A DNA stretch of 64,000 nt from Zeugodacus cucurbitae (lineage: Eukaryota > Arthropoda > Insecta > Diptera > Tephritidae): positions 10,130,501 to 10,194,500 of the forward strand of contig NC_071669.1 of assembly GCF_028554725.1 (NCBI RefSeq), in the 5' to 3' direction. The notes under the pieces were generated by a model. It saw only the letters and a list, made by a program, of their open reading frames with translations, had not been told where the DNA came from and ran no database searches. This document shows positions 11,953 through 23,420 of the stretch, piece by piece. A program made the position numbers and the translations under genes. The stretch's first letter is position 1. The number at the start of each line of letters is the position of its first letter.

Positions 11953-13036
11953 AACAAGTAATGAAGGGCTAAGTTCGGGTGTAACCGAACATTTTATACT
12001 CTCGCAATTTATTTCTTTAACTTTATTTATATTATATAATACACAATTTGACCCACATATTTGTCATATATATTGTATACAGTGCATTGAAAGTTGGAAA
12101 CACTAATATTAGGGTAGAAGCATCGAGGTCCTCATGTTCGATATATGGGGCCTTGAAAACCTATGGTCCGATTTTGGCGAATTTTAGAATGGGGTTGCCA
12201 CACTATATAAATAGTATATAGGAAGTAGGTGTGGTTGTGAAGCGATTTGGTCTATTTTCACAACATATCATTGGGATGTAAGGAAACTATTACAAACCGA
12301 GTTTCATTGAAATCGGTCGAGTAGTTCCTGAGATATAGTTTTTGAACCATAAGTGGGCGACGCCACGCCCATTTTCCATTTTGTAAAAAAATCTGAATGT
12401 AGCTTCCATCTGCCATTTCTTATGTGAAATTTAGTGTTTCTGACGTTTTTCGTTAGTGAGTTAACCCACTTTTAGTAATTTTCAACCTAACTTTTGTATG
12501 GGAGGTGGGCGTGGTTATGATCCGATTTCTTTCATTTTTAGACTGTAATAGGAAGTGGCTAAAAAAAGCGACTGCAGAAAGTTTGGTTTATATAGCTCTA
12601 TTGGTTTGCGAGATATATACAAAAAACTTACATCCAAATATGCCCCTTAATAGTACGATCCTTCATACCAAATTTTATTTCCATAGCTTTATTTATGGCT
12701 TAGTTATGGCACTTTATGTGTTTTCGGTTTTCGCCATTTTGTGGGCGTGGCAGTGGTCCGATTTTGCTCATTTTCGAAAGCAACCTTCCTATGGTGCCAA
12801 GAAATAAGTGTGCCAAGTTTCATCAAGATATCTTAATTTTTACTCAAGTTACAGCTTGCACAGAAGGACGGACGGACGGACAGACAGACATTCGGATTTG
12901 AACTCCACTCTTCACCCTGATCACTTTGGTATATATAACCCTATATCTAACTCGTTTACTTTTGGGTGTTACAAACAACCGTTATGTGAACAAAACTATA
13001 ATACTCTCTTTAGCAACATTTGTTGCGAGAGTATAA
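11953..13036 (+). mobile_element. INE-1/DINE-like (Helentron-related) element, copy 1
   Basis: The copy starts 'aacaagtaatgaagggct' and then has a short hairpin, GTTCGG-GTGTAA-CCGAAC, followed by 'ttatactctcgcaa'. It ends in a longer stem-loop, ATACTCTC..GCAACA/TGTTGC-GAGAGTAT (about 13003-13034). The subterminal 'ttatactctcgcaa' is therefore inverted at the far end. Near the 3' end is the 'gacggacggacagacagaca' block followed by 'tcggatttgaactcc', the layout of dipteran INE-1/DINE elements. Elements of that group are non-autonomous relatives of Helentrons. The copy at 17.8 kb is collinear over nearly all of its length. No transposase or helicase is encoded; the frames inside are fortuitous. 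Confidence 0.75.
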
Positions 13037-13849
13037 TTAATGAAAGCATCTCATTTATATAAATTTTAGTGTACCTAATCTTTTTACCTTGCGAGTGTCT
13101 TTTATTAAATACACTTTCAGGATATCCAAACTCAGTGTTTCAAAATGGAGTAAGTAAATATGTTTGCAAGGCATATCATGCATCTTCTAAATGATAAATT
13201 TATTAATGAATTTTTCAAATATTATACCTATTTCAACATAAGTATATCCAATAATATACTCCGATCGCCGCCCCGATTCTCATTTTCAAGCTGCTGTTTT
13301 AATGATGACCTATTGAACACCGCAGAATCGTGGGTTGTCTGCTCCACTCACATAATTTTACAATTAAGCCAACAAGCAACTTCAAGCGAATTTCATTTCA
13401 AACACTTGCTATCATCGTATTTAAACTAAAATATCCTTTGTAGTTGCAGTACAATTGTTGATGTTTATTTTCAGGGCAACTATTTTAATATGTGTCCCAT
13501 CAATTAGGTTGTATGGTATTCTACTTTTTTCAAAAAAGTAAATTTTTGCTTTCGGTAGATTGTCCAAGAGCAATTTTATTCTCGTTTCCTTGGTTGTTAT
13601 GATCCATAAGCAAAAAAAACCTTAGAGTCGCAGATAACTTTAGAATCGTCGGAATCGATGTATTTCCTAGAGTAAGTAAATACGTGAATGCTGCTTTGGA
13701 CACACGAACATTTTTTAAAAATCTTTCATAAAAATTCACAATTGAGAAAATTTTTCCTGACCAAGTTAAGCAATACCAAATCAAAATAAAAATCGACTCA
13801 ATCGACTGGGGTCTAGTCTACCGACAATCGAGACCCGCAATAGGGGTGT
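13037..13849. other. No gene recognised
   Basis: About 0.8 kb between an INE-1-like element and a degenerate satellite. The open frames at 13160-13429 and 13530-13784 show no recognisable motifs. I see no repeats or RNA-like structure. Confidence 0.45.
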
Positions 13850-15090
13850 TGAATGAATGTTGAGTTCTGATGTCATGCGATGTAGTATATTATTTGGTTC
13901 ATGTGATGTGACTTCATAATATTATATTTATGTGAGTAATTGATGTGATGTTATATTAAATGCTGTGATATGATGCAACATGATGCACGTATACGATTTC
14001 ATAATATGTGATTTCATTGTTTTGCGGGGTTGTATGCTGTGATGTGACTTCATAAAATGATGTTTGTTTGATTCTGATGTGATATACGATGATATGATGT
14101 AGGTATGATGTGTGATAGTGATTTAACTTATGAAGTATGATGTGATGTCACTTGATATGATGTCCTCGATGTTGCTGGAAGTTCTGTTGTGTGTCTTGAT
14201 ATGATGTGATATAATGTGAATCGCATTGAATTCAAATAACTATCGTTGGCTTCGGAGTAGATAGGTACGAGTGCAGCCGTTCTAGGTCAATCGCTGTTAA
14301 ATAAGATTTATATGATGGAATTTATCATATTGCTATATGATGTTTGTGACATGTGATTTGGTGTGTTATTTGATTAATGTAATGTAACATGATATAATGC
14401 ATGCCAATTCGTAATAAGTGTTTAATTGTTGGTATGATGTGATCTGATTTCATACGATTTGGTATAGCAGATGTGGATAGCAGTTATGTTATGTATCTAT
14501 ATATGATGGGAATCGTATTGATGTGATATGGCTATATGTGAAGCTGATTGAAAAAATGTGATGGAATCTATCATATATTGTGATATAATGTTACTGGGAA
14601 ATTTATGATTTGTGATGAGCACTGTCATCGAAATTGGGGTCTCTCATCCGAGACTGTTTTTTTTCTTTTCATTGGGAGGTGTTTTTATGTGGTGGGTCCC
14701 AAACCCTACGCACAACCGCATAAGCGGGTTTCGCCTTCTCACTTTAGCTCGCCTCAAAACGGATGTCTTTTGGCTACCCAGAGGATACTTGGTCTAAGAC
14801 CGGAAGTCGTGAGCTGCTTGCGCCACATGTAAAAGAATCGTTCCTGGCCACTCCCAAGTGAATGACAGTCAGAAACTTTCCTCACTTACGTGAACTTCTA
14901 CATATGACTCTATCCAAGAAGAATGTCACTTGATTTTATTTGACATGTTGTGATATGATTCCTTTTAATATGAAATAACGTCGAGACTTGTGGTTCTTTC
15001 TCACTTAAAATTATTTGATGTGATATTTTAAGTTGCGGTGTCAGAAGCACCTATAAAGTCGTAAATTGGGTCATATCTTAATATAATCCA
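13850..15090. repeat. Degenerate TGATGTGATATG repeat region
   Basis: Short words such as 'gatgtgat', 'gatatgatg', 'tgtgatatgatg' and 'cataatatgtg' recur dozens of times from about 13857 to 14600 and again from about 14935 to 15030. There is no fixed period but an obvious shared vocabulary. The array is split by a block of different composition at 14605-14930. It looks like an old, slippage-generated satellite. Confidence 0.7.
14605..14930. mobile_element. Probable TE-derived insert in the TGATG region
   Basis: This block breaks the TGATG vocabulary and has a distinctly higher GC content. It reads 'gtgggtcccaaaccctacg', 'gcataagcgggtttcgcc', 'taagaccggaagtcgtgag' and 'tgacagtcagaaactttc'. It has no coding frame with recognisable motifs, no terminal inverted repeats and no poly(A). 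It could be a non-LTR 3' UTR, but that is a guess from texture only. Confidence 0.35.
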
Positions 15091-16860
15091 CTTTGATTTG
15101 ATTACTATTAAAATAAAGAACACTCAACGCACTTGTCTTAAGCCGATTTATTTAATGTTGCCAATTCCTAACTAAGCCTCTTCCACTTTAAGCTCCAAAT
15201 TTATACGATATCATTAAGAAATCTAAATTTAAGTCATTTGCCAACTCCAAGCAACGCAATCAGTGCAAATTTTGCATGAATTCGCTACAAATCATTTGAA
15301 TTGCTTCGAATCGAATGAATGCCTGACGCTAATCGCCTTCATACAAATAAAGAAGGAATTAAGCATCAAAGCAGCTTAATCAACAATTTGGCATAATTGC
15401 GAAGACGATTGCGTAGCTTCCACCAAACGAGCGCCATTTTTTCTGTTTCTACTTGATTATGCCTTGCAGTCTCACGCACGCACCCATTCACGAGTACATA
15501 AATCCAATAAATGTGCGCTTGTGAGCTTTCACTGCTCATTTAACTAACGGAATCAGCGATCAGGTGATTGCTAGCGCGTTGCGGCATGCGGCATTGATAT
15601 GCGAGTAGCACTCTTTATACATACATATATACAAGTGGCAGACTGTCGCTTGGCATGCGATGGCGGGTAGCGCTTTGTGTCGTCTGTGTATTTATCAGCT
15701 AAATACCTGCCAACAACAACAACAAGCCAATGAAAGCAGCTGCAACATTTCGAAGCTGCTAAAGTTTACAATGGCGATAATGAAATCGCAGTTAAGCCAT
15801 TCAAATAGCACGTAAACACGTTGGCAAAAGTGACTGCTGCCGGCTTTTGGCGGACTTAAATACGACTGGCATACGTTGCGTATACGCAACATTTTGTGAG
15901 GCCCACATAGGCACACGCCGAGTCGATTGCTTATAGCAAGTGTTTGTGGTGTAAATGCGCGTTGGGTGCCGTGAGCGTTTAGCAAGCGATTTAAGCTGAC
16001 ACTGTTTTGACTTCGATTGCCAACGAGAACAACAACAACAACCACAGCAACCATGAGGCGTAGTATTACCAGCTTAGCTGGAGCGCCACTCACAGCCACA
16101 GCCTGTTGCGACACATTCAAAAGTCAACAAATTTGTACCTAATCACAAAGGATTTTATTGCTATCATTACGTATTGAGCTGTTACGTGGTGGCATACGAA
16201 TGCGTAGAGATAACGGATACATATATATACAGTTAGATATATATATGTGATTGTGACAAGCAGCTTAAGTGCGTGCGTATTACCAATGCCAGCCCATTTT
16301 GTCTGTGTGCGTCTGTATTTGTAATGCCACGGCTATGTTAATTTTGTTGGTGGTACAGTTGCTCTTGTACCAACCAACACACCGCATAAGCCCACCGGCT
16401 GTATATAAACACGCACAGCGAAATGCATAAATATGCCTTTGGAGATAGCAATATACTAGTAACTGTGTTAGTAGCAACCAACAAGCGTGTGTAGCGTGCG
16501 CTCTCAAGCATGCCATCCGTTGGCTTAGTTAGCATCAGCGCCTACTCGTGTGTTCTGTTCTGTTATGCGCTTTAAATGCCATTTTCGCTCGAAATTTCGT
16601 GGCGCACATCAATTTGGCGTAACTTCGTAGCCATGTTTGGTATCGAAATTCAATGAAATTTCTCCGATTTCACAACATTTAACGCTGTTGGCGTGGAATT
16701 TCTGTGTGAAGGTAGTAAATTTCTATGCTGTTTAGTGGCTGTGGTACTGTTGTTTGGCATATGGAAGGGTTTACTATGGAAAGGGTAGCGCTGTAGTGTA
16801 GCTTTTCGTTGAAGATACTCTATTAACCGATTTTTTATAATATATATATATATATATATA
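15091..16860. other. About 1.8 kb with no recognisable gene
   Basis: The base composition is more balanced than in the flanks, with (CAA)n runs at about 15710-15724 and 16026-16043 and a (TA)n run just before 16861. The long minus-strand frame at 15695-16120 has a V-run encoded by the CAA repeat and no domain, so I do not call it a gene. Conserved regulatory sequence is possible but cannot be shown here. Confidence 0.45.
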
Positions 16861-17352
16861 CAGTGGAACTTCTCTAACTCGAATCACCATAATCCCCAAA
16901 AAAACTTCGAGTTAGAGAGACTTCGAGTTATAGAATTTTCATAAAAACATACAGTTTTTTAAAAAGCTGGAAAATATAGATTTTTACACAGTTTTATTTA
17001 TTTACATCGCAAAAATTTTTATGGACATACGTTAAAAGATGATTTTTGTAATTTTGTTTGTTGCATTTTGTTATTGTTTGGCTCTTGACGTCTATATATT
17101 ATGCCTTTATTAAATGATTTAAGCAATCTATAACGGCAATATTATATTTTTTGTTCGCCTGCGTAGGATATAGAAGAACTCTTTTAAAATTCTGCCTCGA
17201 TAGTAAAATTTTAAATTTTGTATTATAACCTGATCGAAAAGTTCGATTTATGGAAGGAAATTTGTATGAAAGTTGCCTTCTATTGCTACTTCAAGAGTTC
17301 GAGTTATGGAGATCTTCGAGTTATAGAAGTTCGAGTTATGGAAGTTCCACTG
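16861..17352. mobile_element. pogo/Tigger-like MITE, 492 bp, TA-flanked
   Basis: The left end reads CAGTGGAACTTCTCTAACTC and the reverse complement of the right end reads CAGTGGAACTTCCATAACTC, both running on into GAA, with the ends abutting TA in a (TA)n tract. Within each terminus the phrase 'ttcgagttatagaagttcg' or a variant is repeated, so the subterminal regions are made of direct and inverted copies of 'tcgagttat'. CAGT-type ends and TA targets fit the pogo/Tigger branch of Tc1/mariner. The interior is AT-rich and non-coding. Confidence 0.75.
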
Positions 17353-17792
17353 TATATATATCAAATATTATCACAGATTGTATCAATTCTACTCTATTGA
17401 AGAAGTGAAAAAATTGCGAATTTAGCGAAGGTTGATTTTTAAATATTTTCAGGATTTTTTTTTTAATCAGGAATTTATACTTCTATTTTGCCATACAAAG
17501 ACTATGGTCAGCAATTATCAAATATAAATTTCAATTGTACTAAACAAAGCTCAAGCGCTTCCTTAAGGACTTCGCAGGTTTTTATTATCTAAAAGCAGAA
17601 AATGTGTTTTAAACGGAAATTCTATATAATTTTCTCTTTATTTGAATACACACATTATTTTTTCTGCAGCATTTTCTTTAGTGAACATCTTTATGATTTC
17701 TTCAAAAAAATATCATTATTTTATACCGAAAGTATTTACAAAATATTATCAGACTAGAGAGAAAAAAATTATATCCCTAGCTTTCGATATAT
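17353..17792. other. No gene recognised
   Basis: An AT-rich spacer of about 440 bp between the pogo-like MITE and the second INE-1-like element. Nothing is identifiable in it. Confidence 0.45.
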
Positions 17793-18928
17793 AACAAGTA
17801 AGGAAAGGCTAAGTTCGGGTGCAACCAAATATTATACTCTCGCAATTTATTTAGAGATTTACCTATATTTTCGGTGAAAAATTACCATTAGGCACTGAGT
17901 TCTTCATGTTTGAAATCAGGGGCCTTGGAAAGTCATGGTTCGATTTTGAAAATTTTTCCACAAGTGATGTCACAGCTCAAATACAGTATTTGTGTAAAGT
18001 TTTATTTCGCTATCTTTATCGGTTCCTTATGTATACATTATAAAGTGAACGAATCAGAAGGATTCAAAATTGAGTTATATGGGAAGTAGACGTAGTTGGG
18101 AACCGATTTCGCCCATATTCCACCCGTCATCAGGGTGTCAAGAAAATATTATATACCGAATTTCATTGAAATCTGTCGAGTAGTTCTTGAGATATGGTTT
18201 TTGACCCATAAGTGGACGACGCCACGCCCATTTTCCATTTTGTAAAAAAATCTCATTGCAGCTTCCTTCTGCCATTTCTTATGTAAAATTTGGTGTTTCT
18301 GACGTTTCTCGTTAGTGAGTTAACGCACTTTTAGTCATTTTCAACCTAACCTTTGTATGGGAGGTGGGCGTGGTTATTATCCGATTTCTTTCATTTTTGG
18401 AGTGTATAAGGAAACGGCTAAAAGAAATGACTGCAGAAAGTTTGGTTTATATAGCTTTATTGGTTTGCAAGACATATCCAAAAAACCTATTTAGGGACGG
18501 GGTCACGCCCACTTTTCCAATCAAATTACATTCAAATGTGCCCCTCTCTAATGCGATCCTATGTTCCAAATTTATTTTCATAACTTTATTTATGGCTTAG
18601 TTATAGCTCTTTATGTGTTTTTGGTTATCACCATTTTGTGGGCGTGGTAGTGGTCCAATTTTGCTCAGTTTCGAAAGCAACCTTCCTATGGTGCCAAGAA
18701 ATACGTTTGCCAAGTTTCATCAAGATATCTTAATTTTTACTCAAGTTACAGCTTGCACGGACGGACAGACGGACGGACAGACATTCGGATTTGAACTCCA
18801 CTCTTCACCCTGATCACTTTGGTATATATAACCCTATATCTAACTCGTTTAGTTTTGGGTGGTACAAACAACCGTTATGTGAACAAAACTATAATACTCT
18901 CTTTAGCAACATTTGTTGCGAGAGTATA
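17793..18928 (+). mobile_element. INE-1/DINE-like element, copy 2
   Basis: This copy is collinear with and in the same orientation as 11953-13036. It begins 'aacaagtaaggaaaggct', then 'aagttcgggtgcaacc' and 'atactctcgcaatttattt'. Shared internal blocks include 'cgacgccacgcccattttcc', 'gggaggtgggcgtggtt' and 'ttgtgggcgtgg', followed by the 'gacggacagacggacgg' block and the terminal stem-loop ending at about 18928. It is about 50 bp longer than copy 1. The left hairpin arm has decayed ('aaccaaat' in place of 'aaccgaac'). Confidence 0.75.
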
Positions 18929-21099
18929 AAAATTTCTGGGTTATTTTGAGTGTAATCCATCTAAACATCATAATGCTGTAGGCTCCACTCATCTTTAGTC
19001 CTATTAATATTGCCTATCTACCTCCATCTCCAGCAAGGTTTTCTACTATCAAATGCTGTGCCAGATTAGCCATAGAAATTACCAAATTTAAGCATACGTA
19101 CCTTCATTCAACTATGAAAAATTTAAAGAGATATATTTAATGGAAACCGACTCTTTATTTACTAGTTTATATTGTTTCAAACAAATATTTTCCGTAACTG
19201 GTGTGAAGATATTTCTTCCTTAGTGACTTTGTAAAAGCTTTCAAATATTTTGGTTAAAATTTTCACATTGTTGAAACCAAATTCACAAGTAAGAAAAATC
19301 TTTAGTATTAATTTTTATAAATTTTTCGTGAAATGAATGCTGAAAACTTTTACATTGCAGTGCTTTAACTCTCAATATCTTAAGGCAAAATTCTGTCGGA
19401 GAGCGCTTCCACACGTGAAAAATAAGCTTTTGTCTATTTTTTCTTTTATTGTAAGATTTCATGTAGTAAATTATGAAAGCTTTATTTAGCAATTCATGAG
19501 CTTTCACTAGTTTGCATTTTGAGTGAATTTTTTAAAGGTTTATGATATAATTCGACCATTATAAAGATAAAACACTAATGTACTTAGCTTTCGAAAGTCA
19601 AGAAAAAGCTTTTGACTTAATTTGTTTACAACATTTTATGGTGTATAATAAAAAAATATATAAAAAAAACATCTAGCAATGCTTGAGCTTTCACCAGTTT
19701 GAAAAACTTGATTGTGAATTTGAATAAACACCCAGAAAAGCTCTCAAAATATCTGATAAAGAAAATTTACTAGAAGTTGCAACGATTTTGGAAGGTAGCG
19801 ATAGAGATTTGCTAAGCAACAGAGATTTGAAGTAAAAAAACATAAATGAAATCGTTGGTTTCCGATGTCGCTTATCTAGGTTTAAAAAAAATTACACGAA
19901 AAAACGCGTTCAATTTTTAGATTTTATGCGATTTCATGTTTTTATTAAAGATTATTTAAGTAAAATCTCCATGAATCTCATTTAAAAAATATACGATAAA
20001 CTAACTTTGTGTAAATTACTGTATTCTATCCTGAAAAATCCGCTACAAAACTGTGTATTATAAATTTAATATTGCATGCCATATTTTATGACTTTATGCC
20101 AAAAAATTCAATGTACAGTAGTGTAAAAAATTTGAAAACAAAATTTGTATTTATTTTATATAAATAAGCCTCTAGTTGGCGTGGGTTGCTTTGTTGTTTC
20201 ACTTTAGTTCTGTCAACTGGCGTTGCTTGCCAAACGCATGAATGTTTTAAATCCAGCGGCTTTATTTATTTGCAGTTATTCGACTCGAATGCTTTGCTAG
20301 TCGCGCAGCTTTGCCTCAGCGAACCATTTCCATTGGCATTCGGCTGACTGATGCAGATTGGAGAGATTATAGGGATTTGCGCTGCCAAATTGACGCTGCG
20401 CAAGAAAAATAGAACAGGAAATGCCAAACACTAATACTAATACGAAAAGTGCAAAAAAAAAAAATTGCTATAAACCACATGTGTGTGTGTGTGTGGGCAT
20501 GTGGCTTTGTGCAGCTTTCGCACATGCTCACAATTGTGCTACGCATATTCATTTTTATCGCTTTTGGCAGCGAATTTTTTAGTCGTTTGCTAAGATGCTT
20601 ATCGACAAATGACTTTTTTCCTCCACATTGCCATCGCAGCATCGCAAATTGCATTCCCGTTGAACAGTAACAATTGAACTCAAATTGCCTGCGTTCCGGT
20701 TTAGCATTAGTGGGCTGCTGATGGTAGTGCTGTTGATTGGAGGGAGGGACAATAAACAGTTGAACATTTTTTCGGTAGTAAATAGACTTACGACTGTCTA
20801 TTTGTGTGAGTGGATGTATGTGTATGTGCATCTGTGTGCGGAGTGGTAACAAGTGGGCAGCTTATGTTAAAGCGATTAGGGCATTTAGTGGAAACAAAAG
20901 CCATTTCAGCAATTTTTAGATGAATTCAATTCATATGGTTTCTAAATGATACTCTGCCATAATTGGCTTTGCAAAAGTGGAAAATACAATTGGTTTTGTT
21001 ATTATTTTTCACAAAATGTTTGGGGATGTTATTAACTGATAAATAATAATAAATTTATTGCTGCAATAAAACTTTTTCTGATTTTTAGTTGTGTTTCTT
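18929..21099. other. About 2.2 kb with no recognisable gene
   Basis: Mostly AT-rich, with a (GT)8 run at 20480-20495 and an A-run just before it. The long minus-strand frame at 20367-20852 shows no domain and spans the GT repeat. No transposon termini were found. Confidence 0.45.
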
Positions 21100-21366
21100 T
21101 TTCTAGCTTTTAATAGAAATTTTCAAATTTTGAATTTTTGTGAACATTTCGTAAATTATTGATATTTAAAGATGAGTTTTCTAAAAACACCTGAACTGAG
21201 CTTCAGATAAATAGATAAAAATCGATCGTTCGTTACTTTGTTAGCGCAAAATTTTTAAATTTTTTTGTTATATTTGATAAAAAAAAAAATTTTAATTAAC
21301 ATTTTTCGTATTTCAAATATTTTATTCATAGTTTCGACACTGGTTTTCGTCGTTACTTTGAAAGAT

Positions 21367-22246
21367 TTTTTTTTCAATATTTGTTTATTTATAGAATCTG
21401 CTCTTTGAAGCCTAACAGTAAGTTATAAAATCTTAATTCTAATTAAAACTAGACAAGCTCAACCAAGTGATTGAGTTGTTTTGATGAAACGTTGCTCTTC
21501 AGTGTGCTGGCATATCTCTTCTTTTTAGACGTGATTGATTACAAGAATGTACTAAAGCATTAGCCAATGGGTTTGGGTGATCTCGGAGTTTGGATAAATA
21601 TTTGTTTCTACTGTTCTCTACTGCTTTCTTTACCATGAGAATACCAAGATCTTTATGGATATTTTCATTACGCATGTACCATGGTGAGCACATGATTGTT
21701 TTAAGCATTTTTGATTGGAATCTCTGAATTATATCGATATTAGTAGCACAGGTCGTACCCTACAGTTGAATGCCGTACATCCAAATCGGCTTTATGACCG
21801 CGTTATATAACAGAACTTTTTTGTCTAGGCTAAGTTTTGAATTTTTGTTTAGAAGCCAATTTAAGTTTGCAGCTCTTATCTTCATGCAGGTTATTTTGCT
21901 CGATATGTGTTTTCTCCACGTGAGCCTTCTATCCAAGTGAATACCAAGATATGTTACTTCAGTCGCTTGTGGTACTAAAATATTGTTCATTTTAACTGCC
22001 GGGCACGTTTTTGGTCTTAGGAAAAATGTAACATGCTTGCACTTTGTTCATTTACATTTATGTATACGCCAGTTGGCTAGCCATTCTTCGAAAAAAATCA
22101 AATGCTCTTCTGATACTCTTGATGCTATAATTGGGCATTTGTTTCGGCTCACTAAAGCTGTGTCATCCGCAAAAGTTGATGTCAAAATATTACTAGCTGT
22201 TGGAAGGTCTGCTGTATATATTATGTATAGAGTTGGCCCTAAAACA
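21367..22246 (-). mobile_element. jockey-type LINE, 5'-truncated, 880 bp, with 13-bp TSD
   Basis: The insert is on the minus strand and ends in a short A-run (21367-21374). It is bounded by identical 13-bp copies of 'tactttgaaagat' (21354-21366 and 22247-22259), which belong to the 219-bp satellite unit it entered. The 5' end falls within the RT palm. The element therefore postdates the satellite unit, and its complete target duplication shows it was inserted by target-primed reverse transcription in already truncated form. Confidence 0.85.
21499..22246 (-). pseudogene. jockey-type reverse transcriptase C-terminus (broken)
   Basis: Reading down the minus strand there are 'LGPTLYIIYTADLP', the catalytic box 'STFADDTALVS' (FADD), 'FFEEWLANWRIHK', a stop at about 22042, then 'VTYLGIHLDRRLTWRKHI', 'KLSLDKKVLLYNAVIKPIW' and 'MYGIQL'. 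A stop codon (21760-21762) stands where the family has W. The same frame then continues as 'GTTCATNIDIIQRFQSKML' to 'RRDMPAH' and the final stop at 21499. These blocks and their order are characteristic of jockey-clade ORF2 proteins. Two in-frame stops plus the truncation make it dead. Confidence 0.85.
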
Positions 22247-23420
22247 TACTTTGAAAGATAGATGTTTTTGAAGTCAATTTATCTGAAGTACATGATTTTC
22301 GAAAATACTTCGAAAACGCAATGCATATTTTTTTTTGTTTTAGGTGAAACTAAAATTATCTATTTTCTATTCTGAATAAATGAATTTCGAATTTTCGAAC
22401 TTTCGAATATTTTATTAATGGTTTTCGAATGTCGATATTTTTCGACGGTTTTAGATAATATGTCGTTACTTCGAAGGTTCAATGTTTTTAAAGTAAATTT
22501 GTGTGAAAAAGGTTATTTTTGAAAATAATTCGAAAACGCATTTTTATTATTTTTACTTATAGGTGAAACCAAAATTATCTATTTTCTATTTTGAATGAAA
22601 AATATTTCTAATTAACATTTTTCGAATTTCGAATATTTTATTAATAATTATTGAATTTTGAATTATTTTCAAGGTTTCAGATAAATCGTTTTCGTCGTTA
22701 CTATGAAAGATTGTTTTTGAAGTCAATTCGTCTGAAAAACGCTATATTCGAAAACGCATTGCATATTATTTTTTTTTATAGGTGAAACCAAAAGTATCTA
22801 TATTCTATTTTGAATAAATTTTTTTTTTTACATTTTTCGAATTTCGAATATTTTATTCATAGTTTTCGAATTTTGTTAAAGCCCTGATTGTTGGATTTCG
22901 TCGTTACTTTCAAAGATAGATGTTTTTGAAAGCAATTCGTTTGAAGTACACTATTTTTGAAAATACTTCGAAAACGCATGGTATTTTATTTTTTCTTATA
23001 GCCGAAATAAAAAAAAATAAATATTTTACATTTTGAATAAAAATGGTTTCATATTTCGAAATTTCGAATATTTTATTTATGGTTTTCGAATGTCGATTTT
23101 TTTCGAACGTTTTATATAAATAGCCAAATGCCTGGTTTTGTTGTTAATTCGAAATAGAAATGTTTTTGAAGTAAATTCGAGTGAAGTTCGCTATTTTCGA
23201 AAGTACTTCGAAAACGCATTACATTATCATTTTTTCATATATGTGAAATCAAAATTTTCTATCTTGCATATTAAATATAAAATCATCTCTTATTAATAGT
23301 TTTCGAATTTTCGAACATTTGGATTTGAAAATGCTAAATATCAGTTTTTTGTATTATATTGACAAAGGGATGTTTTTAATGTCATGAAAAAGAAGAACAC
23401 TGTTTTCGAAATTTTTTTAT

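Larger units (their letters stand above)
21100..23420. repeat. About 219-bp satellite array, interrupted by a LINE
   Basis: The phrase 'ggtgaaaccaaaattatct' or a variant starts at 22343, 22562, 22781, about 23001 and about 23242, giving periods of 219, 219, 220 and 241 bp. Each unit also contains 'tcgaatattttatt', 'cgtcgttactttgaaagat', 'tgtttttgaagtcaattcg' and 'cgaaaacgcatt'. Diverged units occupy 21100-21366. A jockey-like element split one unit at 21367-22246. Related sequence returns at 25.2-25.9 kb fused to transposase fragments. It contains no coding sequence. Confidence 0.8.

Noticed and set aside
12505..13062. Overlapping plus-strand frames in the first INE-1-like element (also 18364-18813 in the second)
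   Set aside because: The element family is non-coding. The frames differ between the two copies and carry no helicase or transposase motifs.
15695..16120. 141-codon minus-strand frame
   Set aside because: The valine run is a translation of a CAA repeat, there are no domain motifs, and nothing supports a start or splice context.
20367..20852. 161-codon minus-strand frame
   Set aside because: It spans the (GT)8 microsatellite (His-Thr run) and an A-run, and has no family resemblance. It overlaps another frame on the plus strand.
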